Assembly (NCBI GenBank): GCA_963808315.1
Contig: CAWEFK010000037.1
Span: 27,214 to 91,213 of the forward strand
Length of the DNA: 64,000 nucleotides
From: Palsa-504 sp963808315
GTDB taxonomy: Bacteria > Actinomycetota > Actinomycetes > Streptosporangiales > Streptosporangiaceae
Direction: 5' to 3'
Under the pieces are notes generated by a model, which was not told the DNA's origin, ran no database searches, and saw only the letters and a program-made list of their open reading frames with translations. This document shows positions 42,986 to 51,312 of the stretch, piece by piece (the stretch's first letter is position 1; each line of letters starts with the position of its first letter). A program made the position numbers and the translations under genes.

Positions 42986-43981
42986 ATGCGATACATCATC
43001 ATCGGGGCCGGCGCGGTGGGCGGGACGATCGGCGGCCGGCTGTTCGACCGCGGGCACGAGGTTGTGCTGGTGGCCAGGGGCGCGCACCTGGACGCGCTGC
43101 GCGCGCACGGCCTGCGGCTCGAAACGCCTGACGGTACGTCCACGCGGCCTGTTTCCGCGGCCGGGCAGCCCGCCGACGTCGGCCTTCGCGTCGGTGACGT
43201 CCTGCTCCTGACGGTCAAGACCCAAGATGCCGCGGCGGTGCTCACCGAGTGGGCCTGGCAGCCAGTCCGCGGTGGCACGGTGGCGGCCGAGTCGCTGCCC
43301 GTGGTCTGCGCGCAGAACGGAGTGGCGAGCGAACGGATGGCGCTGCGCTGCTTCCGCCACGTCTACGGGATGTGCGTCTGGCTGCCGGCCACGCACCTGG
43401 AGGCGGGGACGGTGCAGGCCCAGGGCGCTCCGCTGGCCGGGTTGCTGCACCTCGGCCGGTATCCGTCCGGGACCGATGCGACGGCGGCGCGGATCAGCGC
43501 GGACCTGGCCGCGAGCCGCTTCCTGGCGCCGGTCAGCACCGACGTCATGCGGTGGAAGTACGGCAAGCTGCTGACCAACCTGAACAACGCGATCGAGGCG
43601 GTGTGCGGCCGCGACGCCGGGGACGAGGTGGCCGACCTGCGCCGGCGCGCGCGGGCCGAGGGGACGGCGGTGCTCGACGGGGCCGGCCTGGCGTACGCGA
43701 GCCAGCAGGAGAGCGCGGCCGTCCGCGGTGACCGGGTGCAGGTCCAGCCGGTCAACGGCTCGGCGCGCAGCGGCGGGTCGTCCTGGCAGAGCCTGACCAG
43801 GGGCACCGGGTCGATCGAGGCAGACTTCCTCAACGGCGAAATCGTGCTGCTCGGCCGGGAACATGGCGTGCCGACGCCGGTCAACGAACTGCTGCAGCGG
43901 CTGGCGAACCAGGCCGCCCGGGGCGGCCGGGCCCCCGGGAGTGTCACCCCCGCCGAGGTCATGGCCCTGCTCCCGGCCTGA
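42986..43981 (+). CDS. Ketopantoate reductase-like (ApbA/PanE family) dehydrogenase
   Basis: A 331-aa NADP-dependent 2-keto acid reductase. The N-terminal GAGAVGGTIGGRL is the nucleotide loop, and LLLTVKTQDAAAVL and CAQNGVASE are family motifs. The C-terminal domain keeps WKYGKLLTNLNNAIEAVCG with the active-site Lys and Asn, and SIEADFLNGEIVLLGREHGVPTPVN. It may be PanE or a relative with another substrate; the position beside SDR and ABM genes argues for a catabolic role. ATG 42986 follows weak purines. Confidence 0.85.
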   Translation: MRYIIIGAGAVGGTIGGRLFDRGHEVVLVARGAHLDALRAHGLRLETPDGTSTRPVSAAGQPADVGLRVGDVLLLTVKTQDAAAVLTEWAWQPVRGGTVAAESLPVVCAQNGVASERMALRCFRHVYGMCVWLPATHLEAGTVQAQGAPLAGLLHLGRYPSGTDATAARISADLAASRFLAPVSTDVMRWKYGKLLTNLNNAIEAVCGRDAGDEVADLRRRARAEGTAVLDGAGLAYASQQESAAVRGDRVQVQPVNGSARSGGSSWQSLTRGTGSIEADFLNGEIVLLGREHGVPTPVNELLQRLANQAARGGRAPGSVTPAEVMALLPA

Positions 43982-44262
43982 TGGCGGGGACGATCTCGCT
44001 GGTCACGAGGCCACGTTCGCTGGGCCACGTCCGGGGCGGTGATACCACGGCCCGTTCGGCCCAATATTCTTCCGAATGAACCTGGGCGCGCGTTCTGGTC
44101 CAACAATCGAGCTATCGGCTGGAGGTCGCCGCGACCCGCAGTTTTGTGGGCCGGCATAAATGGCCGTGTAAGCGGCTAGTAAGTGCCGCGTAAGCGGTTT
44201 GCGAGAAGGGTCGCAGTATAACGGGAAGTGATCAGGTCCACCGGTACTGCGGGAGGTCAGAA

Positions 44263-45543
44263 ATGCAGCGTAGTTTGATGGCTCGACGATGGTGGCGACG
44301 GCCAGGAAGAATGCGGCATGCGTCCCTGGCCGCGCTGGCCGCGGCGGTCGCGGCGGCCGCGCTGATGCCGGCGTCCGGCGCCAGCGCACTCACCCTTAAC
44401 GCTCCCATGGTCGGCATATCCGGGGAGGGAAACGGCAGTGGTTATTATCTCGCCGGTGGTGACGGCGGCGTTTTCAGCTTTCCCAACACGGCTCCCTTCC
44501 ACGGTTCCCTCGGCGGGCAGCATCTCAACGCGCCGATTGTGGGGATAGTCACCGATCCGGCCACAGGTGGTTATTGGATGGTGGCGGCCGACGGCGGCGT
44601 CTTTAGCTTCGACGCGCCATTCTACGGGTCAATGGGCGGCCAGCACCTGAATGCCCCCATCGTCGGGATGGCAGCCTCGCCCGACGACAAGGGCTATGTT
44701 CTCGTGGGTGCCGACGGCGGCGTCTTCACCTTCGGCGACGCCGCCTTCCACGGCTCGATGGGCGGCCAGCACCTGAATGCCCCTGTCGTCGGCATCGCCG
44801 TTGACCCGGCCACCGGCGGTTATGACCTAGTCGGCTCCGACGGCGGGATCTTCACGTTCGACGCCCCGTTCTACGGCTCCCTGGGCGGCCAGCACCTGAA
44901 CGCCCCCATTGTCGGCATCGCCATCGACCCCGCGACCCAGGGGTATGACCTGGTCGGCTCCGACGGCGGCGTCTTCACCTTCCATGCGCCGTTCTACGGC
45001 TCGATGGGCGGCCAGCACCTCAACGCGCCGGTCGTGGGAATCGCCGTCGATCCCGCCACGCAGGGCTACTGGCTGGCGGCGAAGGACGGCGGGGTCTTCA
45101 GTTTCAACGCGCCGTTCGACGGGTCCCTGGGCGGCAGCACCTATCCGACCACTCCAGCGCCCCCGACGGCAGCGGCCCAGGCGATCATCAACGCGGCCTA
45201 CTCCCAGATGGGGGTGCCCTACGTCTGGGGCGGCGAGACGCCAGGAGTCGGCTTTGACTGCTCTGGCTTGGCTCAGTGGTCCTACGCTCAGGCTGGGCTC
45301 AGCCTCCCCCGCACCAGCGAGGAGCAGTGGTCGGCGATGCAGCATGTCTCGCAGGCCCAGGCCGTACCCGGTGACCTGGTGTTCTTCGACACCCCTGGGG
45401 ATAGCCAGGCCGCGCCCAACCACGTCGGGATCTATCTCGGCAACGGGCTCATGATCGACGCTCCCTACACCGGCACGGTGGTCAGGAAAGACTCGATCTC
45501 CTCCGATGTCCTCTGGGGCTTCGGCCACCTGCCGGGCGTCTAG
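44263..45543 (+). CDS. Secreted NlpC/P60 hydrolase with propeller-like repeats
   Basis: A 426-aa wall endopeptidase. A signal peptide (basic start, hydrophobic AALAAAVAAAALMP, cleavage after GASA) is followed by six ~41-residue repeats (residues ~43-289) of the pattern LNAPIVGIAxDPATxGYxLVGxDGGVFTF. After a Thr/Pro linker comes the C-terminal NlpC/P60 domain with catalytic Cys333 (FDCSGL) and His387 (HVGIYL). It should cut peptide stems in peptidoglycan; the repeats may bind the wall or surface polymer. The upstream 281 bp contain no recognisable riboswitch. A strong hairpin follows at 45556-45590. Confidence 0.9.
   Translation: MQRSLMARRWWRRPGRMRHASLAALAAAVAAAALMPASGASALTLNAPMVGISGEGNGSGYYLAGGDGGVFSFPNTAPFHGSLGGQHLNAPIVGIVTDPATGGYWMVAADGGVFSFDAPFYGSMGGQHLNAPIVGMAASPDDKGYVLVGADGGVFTFGDAAFHGSMGGQHLNAPVVGIAVDPATGGYDLVGSDGGIFTFDAPFYGSLGGQHLNAPIVGIAIDPATQGYDLVGSDGGVFTFHAPFYGSMGGQHLNAPVVGIAVDPATQGYWLAAKDGGVFSFNAPFDGSLGGSTYPTTPAPPTAAAQAIINAAYSQMGVPYVWGGETPGVGFDCSGLAQWSYAQAGLSLPRTSEEQWSAMQHVSQAQAVPGDLVFFDTPGDSQAAPNHVGIYLGNGLMIDAPYTGTVVRKDSISSDVLWGFGHLPGV
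44512..45129 (+). repeat. Five tandem 123-126-bp coding repeats
   Basis: Units start at 44512, 44635, 44761, 44884 and 45007, each beginning with codons for GGQHLNAP. The second unit is 126 bp. Near-identical DNA between units makes copy number prone to change. A diverged sixth unit precedes 44512. Confidence 0.85.
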
Positions 45544-45555
45544 CCGCAGTGATCG

Positions 45556-45590
45556 CCGGAGGGGCGCCGCTCGGTGCGGTGCTCCTCCGG
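45556..45590 (+). terminator. Terminator hairpin after the NlpC/P60 gene
   Basis: 15-base arms 45556-45570 and 45576-45590 pair completely in plus-strand RNA with two G-U pairs, around a 5-base loop TCGGT, 12 bp past the stop. On the opposite strand the two wobble pairs become mismatches, so it works best for the plus-strand gene. Confidence 0.75.
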
Positions 45591-45628
45591 GCGGTCAGAC
45601 CTCACTCAGGCGGTCAGACCTCACTCAG
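45591..45628. repeat. Perfect 19-bp tandem duplication at a stop codon
   Basis: GCGGTCAGACCTCACTCAG is repeated exactly (45591-45609, 45610-45628). The second copy contains the stop codon of the minus-strand regulator gene (45614-45616), so the duplication left a spare copy of the gene's last bases just downstream. Confidence 0.85.
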
Positions 45629-48600
45629 CGCGAAGCGGATCGCCTCGGGAATTCCGAGCTCCGCTCCCTGTTCCCATGCGTGCGTCCAGTCCCGTTTGTC
45701 CCGCCGGGAATGCGTATCAGTAACGGGATCAGGGCCGTCCAGGCCCAGGCTGCGCCGAGCGGCCCAGGCGGCGCCCAGCAAGGTTGCCGCCCTCGTCGGC
45801 TGACCCAGCGACTGGGCGGCCCGGGCGAGCAGGTCCAGGCACTGCGAAACCGGGCTGAGCGCGCCGATGGTGCGGTAGACCCGCAGCGCGTCAGCGGCCA
45901 GGTCCTGGCTGCGGGCGTGCTTTCCCATGCGGTCGGCGATCTCACCGCTTTCCAGCAGGATGCGGGCCACGGCGAGCGGTTCGCCCCGCTGCCGCGCCAT
46001 CGCGAGCGCCTCGTCCAGGAGAGCCAGGGCCCGGGCGTGGTCACCGAGCTGGCCGGCGACCATCCCCAGACTGGCCAGCGCCACGTTGGCCAGAGCGCCG
46101 CTGTCCAGCATCCGGCTGAGGTCCAGTGCCTCCTCGAAGTACGGGGCGGCCTCACTGGCCGACCCGCTGCGCACGGCGATCAGGCCCCGGTAGACGAGCG
46201 CGTCGCCCACCAGGGCCGGGTTGTTCAGACGGCGCCCCGCGGCCAGGGCGGCGTCAAACAACTCCGCCGCCGCGCCGTATTCCCCCCGGACCATGAGCAC
46301 GTTGCCGGCCAGCACGTCCGTCCAGGCGACCCCCCACGCATCGGACAGGTCGCGGTACCTCCGCCGCGCCTGCGCGGCAGCACCTCCGGCCGGCCCGACC
46401 TTGCCTTCCAGCAGCAGCAGGCGGCCAAGTTCCAGCTGGCAGCGGGCCATGCCCCGCGCCTCCGCCAGGTCCGTGTACATCCGGGTGGCCTGGTCGAGAA
46501 ACCGCCGCGCGCCGTCAAAGTTGTCCACGCCACGGGCACAGACCGCGGCCCCCAGCAGCAGGTTGGCCCGGTCCGCAGGCTGGGTTCCCGCTCCCCGGGC
46601 GAGAGCCCGCTCGATCCACTGCAGGCCCTCGCGCTCCTGGCCCCAGATCTCCCACACCGGCCACATCTCACCGACCAGGGCCACCGTGTCACCCGCAGGA
46701 CTCAGGGCCCAGTCCAGCGCCGCCCGGATGTCGTCCCCGCACCGGCGCAGCGCAGCGGCCCACCGATGCTGGCCGCCGTCATGGATGGCGGTTCTCGCTC
46801 CGGCGGCCTGCCGCCGGCACCAGTCATGATGACGGCGGGCCAGCTCCGCACGCTCAGCCGGGTCAACCAGCCAGGAGTCCGCGTACTCGCGGACCGTGTT
46901 GAGCAGCCGGTAGCCGACGTCGCCCTCGGCTCGCTCCACGGTGACGAGCGACTTCGCCGTGAGGCGGCCAAGCAGGTCGCAGACGTCCTGCGGCGCGACG
47001 GTGCCGCCGGCGCACACGACCTCGGCCGCCTCCAGCGGGAAGTGCGAGGCGAACACCGCCAGCCTGCGGAACAGGCAGCGCTCCTGCTCGTCGAGCAGGT
47101 CATGGCTCCACCTCAGCGCGGCCAGCAGCGTCCGGTGCCGGGGCAGGGGGGTCCGCGACCCGGCGTGCAGGAGGCTGAAGCGCTCGGCCAGGCGCCGGGA
47201 GAGCTGATCGAGGGAGAGCGTGGCCAGGCGGACCGCGGCCAGCTCGATGGCCAGCGGGATCCCGTCTAGCTGGCGACACACTTCGGCGACGGCCGGCAGC
47301 GCGGCCGGTCCCAGCTGCTCGGCCAGCCCGCCGGCGGCGGCGGCCCGGTCCAGGAAGAGCCGGACGGCCTCGGCGGACTCTAGGGCGTCGTTCGCGGCGC
47401 CGGGCTGGGGCGTGGCGAGCGGGCGCAGCCTCCGCACGACTTCACCCGGCACCGACAGTTGCTCGCGGCTGGTCAGCAGGAACCGCACGTGTTCCGCGGA
47501 CTCCACGATGGCCCCGACTAGGTCGGCGCACGACTGCAGGAGGTGCTCGCAGTTGTCCAGCAGGATGATCACGCGCCGGCCAGCGAGCGCGTCGGTGAGC
47601 GCGGAGATGGCCGAGCGGTCTCGGCCCAGCCGGACACCCAGTGCCCCGGCGACGGCCACCGACACCAGGCCGGCGTCGGTCAGGCTCTCCAGCCGGACGA
47701 AGCACACCTCAGCCTTGGGGGCGAGCCGATGACCCGCGGCGATGGCCAGCCGAGTCTTGCCGCACCCCGCGGACCCGGTGAGCGTCACGAGCCGGTGCTG
47801 GCGCACCAGCGCGATCACCTCGGCCAGCTCCGCTTTCCGGCCGATGAAAGACGTCAGCGGATGCGGCAGGCTGCCGCGCAGGCGCTCGTGCTCGAGGTGC
47901 CATCCCGGATCGGGTTCGGCCGAGGACAGCGGCGCGTCAGCGGACAGCGCCGCTGGCCGTCCGGTGGGCAGACGCCAGTCCAGGGCCGGCCCTTGGCGCA
48001 GGACCTCCACCTTGAGGTCCCGGAGCGGGCGGCTCGGGTCGAGCCCGAATTCACCTGCCAGCTGCTCGCGCAGTCGCTCGTAAGCGGTCAGGGCGTCCAC
48101 CTGCCGGCCGCAGCGGTAATGGGCCATCATCAGCAGACGGCACAGGCCCTCGTGGGCGGGCTGCTGCAGGACCAGCGCCTCAAGTTCGGGGACCAGCTGG
48201 ACGTGCAGGCCACGGTCGAGATCTGCCTCGATCCGCTCGACTAGCGCCTCGAGCCGGGATTCGTCCAGCTGGCGAGCGCGGGAGCTGGCAAACGGGCAGT
48301 CCTCCAGCCCCGCCAGGGCGTCTCCCCGCCAGACCGCCAGCGCTGCGGTTAGCTGGCGGGCCGCGGCGTCCAGGTCGCCCCCAGCGCGGTCCCGTCGGCT
48401 GGCGGCGACGAGGGCCTCGAAGCGCCAGAGGTCGAGCCCGTCACCGTCCAGCTGGAGGGAGTAACCGTGGTCGTTGGTCTGCAGGGCGCCCGCCATCTCG
48501 TCGAGAGCCTGCCGCAGCCGGAACACCAGGGCGTGGATGGCCTGCCGGGGCCGCCGCGGCGCCGCGTCGGCCCAGAGGTCGTTCGCCAGGCGGGTCGTGC

Positions 48601-48742
48601 TGACGGCCTGGTTGCCGTCCAAGGCGAGGCGAGCCAGGAGGGCGCTTTCCATCGGTCCCCGGATCGGGATCCTGCGCCCGCCCACGTTTGTGACGAGCGG
48701 TCCGAGGACGCCGATCTCGAGACGGTCGGAGCCGCCTGTCAT
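45614..48742 (-). CDS. BTAD/NTPase/TPR transcriptional regulator (AfsR/SARP-like)
   Basis: A ~1042-aa multidomain activator. Order: winged-helix Trans_reg_C (EIGVLGPLVTNVGGRRIPIRGP, about 5-95), BTAD (about 100-245, QLTAALAVWRGDALAGLED, LCRLLMMAHYRCGRQVDALTAY), an NB-ARC-like ATPase with Walker A TLTGSAGCGKTRLA and LLDNCEHLL as Walker B, then a C-terminal TPR array. Such proteins activate secondary metabolism or stress genes. ATG 48742 is favoured by GAGAG upstream; GTG 48760 would add six residues. No biosynthetic cluster adjoins it, so its target is open. Confidence 0.9.
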   Translation of the reverse strand: MTGGSDRLEIGVLGPLVTNVGGRRIPIRGPMESALLARLALDGNQAVSTTRLANDLWADAAPRRPRQAIHALVFRLRQALDEMAGALQTNDHGYSLQLDGDGLDLWRFEALVAASRRDRAGGDLDAAARQLTAALAVWRGDALAGLEDCPFASSRARQLDESRLEALVERIEADLDRGLHVQLVPELEALVLQQPAHEGLCRLLMMAHYRCGRQVDALTAYERLREQLAGEFGLDPSRPLRDLKVEVLRQGPALDWRLPTGRPAALSADAPLSSAEPDPGWHLEHERLRGSLPHPLTSFIGRKAELAEVIALVRQHRLVTLTGSAGCGKTRLAIAAGHRLAPKAEVCFVRLESLTDAGLVSVAVAGALGVRLGRDRSAISALTDALAGRRVIILLDNCEHLLQSCADLVGAIVESAEHVRFLLTSREQLSVPGEVVRRLRPLATPQPGAANDALESAEAVRLFLDRAAAAGGLAEQLGPAALPAVAEVCRQLDGIPLAIELAAVRLATLSLDQLSRRLAERFSLLHAGSRTPLPRHRTLLAALRWSHDLLDEQERCLFRRLAVFASHFPLEAAEVVCAGGTVAPQDVCDLLGRLTAKSLVTVERAEGDVGYRLLNTVREYADSWLVDPAERAELARRHHDWCRRQAAGARTAIHDGGQHRWAAALRRCGDDIRAALDWALSPAGDTVALVGEMWPVWEIWGQEREGLQWIERALARGAGTQPADRANLLLGAAVCARGVDNFDGARRFLDQATRMYTDLAEARGMARCQLELGRLLLLEGKVGPAGGAAAQARRRYRDLSDAWGVAWTDVLAGNVLMVRGEYGAAAELFDAALAAGRRLNNPALVGDALVYRGLIAVRSGSASEAAPYFEEALDLSRMLDSGALANVALASLGMVAGQLGDHARALALLDEALAMARQRGEPLAVARILLESGEIADRMGKHARSQDLAADALRVYRTIGALSPVSQCLDLLARAAQSLGQPTRAATLLGAAWAARRSLGLDGPDPVTDTHSRRDKRDWTHAWEQGAELGIPEAIRFALSEV

Positions 48743-48805
48743 GTTCTTAGTCTCTCGCACGGACGCAGCCGCTGTCGTGCCGCTCCGTCTTTCCGTGGAC
48801 CGCCG

Positions 48806-49337
48806 TCAGGCCGGTTCTCCAGGCCACAGCCCGGCCAGTTGCGCGGGACTGATGTTGCCCCCGCTGCACACGATCGCCACCGTCCGGCCCGCGAACCGCC
48901 GGGGTGAATCGAGCACCGCCGCCAAGGCGGCCGGGCCGGCCGGCGCCACCAGGTTGCGGGTTTTGGCGATCATCAGCCGGGTCGCCGCCGTCAGCGCGTC
49001 CTCCGAGACCAGGACGAAGTCATCCAGCATCTTCCGCAAGATCCGCTGTGGCAGCTCGAACGCGGTCCTGGTCGCCAGCCCCTCCGCGAACGTGCTGGTG
49101 GGCGCCTCCACCAGCCCGCCCTCCGGCCAGGAGCGGTAGGCGGCCGGCGCCGCCTCGGACTGCACGCCGATCACCCCGATCGACGGGCTGATGGTTCTCG
49201 TGCTTGACCCACACCTGCGCGCCGGTCATCGTATCGAGCGCGGGATAGCGGTACAGCGGGGTCGGCCCGAGGTAAGGCGCGATCCGCCGGCCTGCCGCGA
49301 GCACGTCAGCCAGGTCCGGCACCGGTGAGGCGGTCAT
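48806..49337 (-). pseudogene. Threonine/serine dehydratase with large internal deletion
   Basis: A PLP-dependent dehydratase (threonine ammonia-lyase group) reduced to its two ends. The N-terminal part RRIAPYLGPTPLYRYPALD and VWVKHENHQP ends just before the PLP-Lys motif. After about 49190 the sequence joins SIGVIGVQSEAAPAAY and runs through AEGLATRTAFELPQ, LVAPAGPAALAAVL and VCSGGNIS to the end. About 130 residues including the PLP lysine are absent, and a frame change marks the joint. It cannot be active. It overlaps the membrane protein gene upstream by 4 bp. Confidence 0.85.
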
Positions 49338-49723
49338 GCCAGCTGCCTACCACGGACCACGGGAGCGACAATTGCCAGGGAGATGACGGCGGTCGCGGGC
49401 CAGATCGTCCAGGCGGCGAGCGCGCTGTGCCGCAGGAGGACGCTCGCGGCCAGGGCGAGGATGAGGGTGAGCATACCGAGTACCCGGAGCAGCGGCCGGT
49501 GCGGATGCGGGGCGTTCCGCTCGTCGAGCAATTCGTCCAGGATCTCGGCGATGCGGTCGTCGATCACGTCGCCGAAACAGGACAGGAACTCCTCGCCGGA
49601 CCGGGTGTCGAGGATCTGAGTGCCGGGTGCGGCCGGGCGGGGGGCTGGCGGCGATTGCCCGTGCGGAGGCCGGGGCGGATCAGTGGCCGGGGCCAGGCCG
49701 GCTGGCGTGCGGGTGGCTTGCAT
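49334..49723 (-). CDS. Small membrane protein, hypothetical
   Basis: A 129-aa protein not recognised as a named family. A Pro-rich N-terminal ~40 residues precede an acidic helix (GEEFLSCFGDVIDDRIAEILDELLDERN) and two membrane helices (LGMLTLILALAASVLL and WPATAVISLAIVAPVV). It is followed by the dehydratase remnant (4-bp overlap) and lies 84 bp downstream of another membrane protein gene on the same strand. Function unknown. Confidence 0.6.
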   Translation of the reverse strand: MQATRTPAGLAPATDPPRPPHGQSPPAPRPAAPGTQILDTRSGEEFLSCFGDVIDDRIAEILDELLDERNAPHPHRPLLRVLGMLTLILALAASVLLRHSALAAWTIWPATAVISLAIVAPVVRGRQLA

Positions 49724-49807
49724 CTGATGCGGTCCTTCCGCTTACTGCGCGGCTCTCAGGATCGGACTGAGGCCGCGATGGCCGGATATGCGCTGTCGCT
49801 GAAGCCG

Positions 49808-50191
49808 TTACTCGACTTCTTTGAGGATCTTCTGCAGTGACTCGTTCTGCTCCCGCAGGTAGTCGAGCTGGGCGCTGACGTCGCCGAGTTTAAGGTCGGT
49901 GTGCTCCTGGGCGGTGATGGCCAGGTCGGCCAGCCGGCGGTATTCTTCGGCCAGCTTGCGGTACTGCTCGCCGCTGGTCAGCTCGATCTGCGCCCGCTTC
50001 CTGGTCGTGAGGTACCGGTAGCCCAGGCCGACCGCGAGCGCGATCACGCCGGTGAGCGCCAGCCAGAGGAGCCCCTTGGTGTCCGCGGGCGTATTGGTGG
50101 GGGTCAGTTCAAACGGGATGGTCACCAGGGCAACCACGAGCACCGCGGCCACGCAGATCATTGCCGTTTCCCTTGTCGTCCTGGGTTTCAT
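49808..50191 (-). CDS. Membrane protein with C-terminal coiled coil, hypothetical
   Basis: A 127-aa protein: two membrane helices (AMICVAAVLVVALVTIPF and LLWLALTGVIALAVGLGYRYL) and a charged helical tail (EEYRRLADLAITAQEHTDLKLGD to LREQNESLQKILKEVE) likely to form a coiled coil in the cytoplasm. Its ATG overlaps the ArsR stop (ATGA), so it is translationally coupled to that regulator. Pairing of ArsR with a small coiled-coil membrane protein suggests a stress-sensing envelope unit (inference). Confidence 0.7.
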   Translation of the reverse strand: MKPRTTRETAMICVAAVLVVALVTIPFELTPTNTPADTKGLLWLALTGVIALAVGLGYRYLTTRKRAQIELTSGEQYRKLAEEYRRLADLAITAQEHTDLKLGDVSAQLDYLREQNESLQKILKEVE

Positions 50192-50511
50192 CGCAGCTCG
50201 GCCTCCAGATCGCTTTCCGTGGTCAGGGTGCGCGCCGCTGCCCTGACCGTCTCGGGGGTCAGGTGCAGCGCGAAGGGTGCCACCTCGTAGAACTTCATCG
50301 CCTTGCCGTCCGCGGAGACCTCGATGGACGCCGACACCAGTCCGGCCGCTTCGAGCTTGCGCAGGTGGACTTGCAGCAGGGCCCGGCTGATGCCCAGGTC
50401 GCGGGCCAGCCGGCTGACGTAGTTGCGTTCTTCCGCCAGTGCCGCCACGATCCGCATCCGGTGCGGATTGGCGAGTGTCGCCAGCACCTGCCGCAGGGCG
50501 TCTCCGGTCAT
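50188..50511 (-). CDS. ArsR-family winged-helix regulator
   Basis: A 107-aa regulator: ALRQVLATLANPHRMRIVAALAEE, RLARDLGISRALLQVHLRKLEAAGLV, a classic ArsR HTH. No Cys metal site is visible. ATG 50511 has GGAGG about 10 bp upstream. It heads a minus-strand operon with the two membrane proteins and is divergent from PadR. Confidence 0.87.
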   Translation of the reverse strand: MTGDALRQVLATLANPHRMRIVAALAEERNYVSRLARDLGISRALLQVHLRKLEAAGLVSASIEVSADGKAMKFYEVAPFALHLTPETVRAAARTLTTESDLEAELR

Positions 50512-50683
50512 GTCCCTGATCCTCCATGGATAACTTGGCATCTGCAAAGAAAAATTAGCAGGTTGTTTCCAGAGAGTCAACCCTGCGCCGGGGAACCAGC
50601 GTGCCGAAATCGAAGCAACCCGATCGCGGGATGCCGCGCAGCCGCGGTGCCGCACCGCGCCGCGCCGCTTGCCTGAAGCTAAT

Positions 50684-50706
50684 ATGCCGGGTATTATACC
50701 CGGCAT
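50684..50706. promoter_or_regulatory. PadR operator candidate overlapping a promoter
   Basis: ATGCCGGGTAT-T-ATACCCGGCAT is a perfect inverted repeat with 11-bp arms, ending 21 bp before the PadR GTG start (50728). It contains TATTAT, a plausible -10 element, so binding by PadR would block transcription of the padR-ABC operon. Confidence 0.75.
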
Positions 50707-50727
50707 GATTCCTGGCATGGTGATGTC

Positions 50728-51312
50728 GTGAGCGTCCCGCACTTCGTCCTGGCGCTGCTGGTCGATGGACCTAAGTACGGGCTCCAGCTGCGGGAGGAAT
50801 TCGAGGGCGGGACCGGTGAGGTGTGGCCGCTGAACGTGGGTCAGGTGTACAAGACCCTGGGCCGGCTGGAACGTGACGGGCTGGCTGAATCCGACGGTGC
50901 CGGGCCGGACGGACCGCAGAAGCGGTTCCGGATCACGCCCCGCGGTGAGCAGGTGCTGGCCGCCTGGCTGCGGACGCCGCCGGACCTGACCTCCCCGCCC
51001 CGCGATGAGCTGGTGATGAAGGTACTGGTGGCCGCGCGGTTGCCCGGTACCGACGTGCATGAGGTGATCCAGGCGCACCGCCTGTACCTGGTCGAGCTGA
51101 TGCAGCAGTGGACGAGGCTGAAGGAGGGCGAGGCCCGGGATGATCTGGGCCTGGCGCTGGTGGTGGACGCCGAGCTGTTCCGGCTGGACGCGGTGACCCG
51201 GTGGCTGGATGCCGCAGAAACGCGGCTCAGACGGGCCGCGGCCGAGCCGTCCCGGCCCGCCCCCGCTCCCGCTCCCGCTCCGCAGCTTCGCCGGCTGGGG
51301 GCACGGCGGTGA
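50728..51312 (+). CDS. PadR-family transcriptional regulator
   Basis: A 194-aa PadR protein. Winged-helix domain: HFVLALLVDGPKYGLQLREEFE, VWPLNVGQVYKTLGRLERDGL, KRFRITPRGEQVLAAWL; the C-terminal dimerisation helix (VKLQ-like VIQAHRLYLVELMQQW) follows, with a Pro/Ala tail. The GTG at 50728 is the first natural start. It represses its own operon with the ABC exporter in typical cases, and the ABC gene overlaps its stop (GTGA). Confidence 0.88.
   Translation: MSVPHFVLALLVDGPKYGLQLREEFEGGTGEVWPLNVGQVYKTLGRLERDGLAESDGAGPDGPQKRFRITPRGEQVLAAWLRTPPDLTSPPRDELVMKVLVAARLPGTDVHEVIQAHRLYLVELMQQWTRLKEGEARDDLGLALVVDAELFRLDAVTRWLDAAETRLRRAAAEPSRPAPAPAPAPQLRRLGARR

Noticed and set aside
43982..44262. Riboswitch (c-di-AMP, ydaO type) ahead of the NlpC/P60 gene
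   Set aside because: Such switches often precede actinobacterial wall hydrolases, but I could not find the conserved ydaO blocks in this 281-bp leader.
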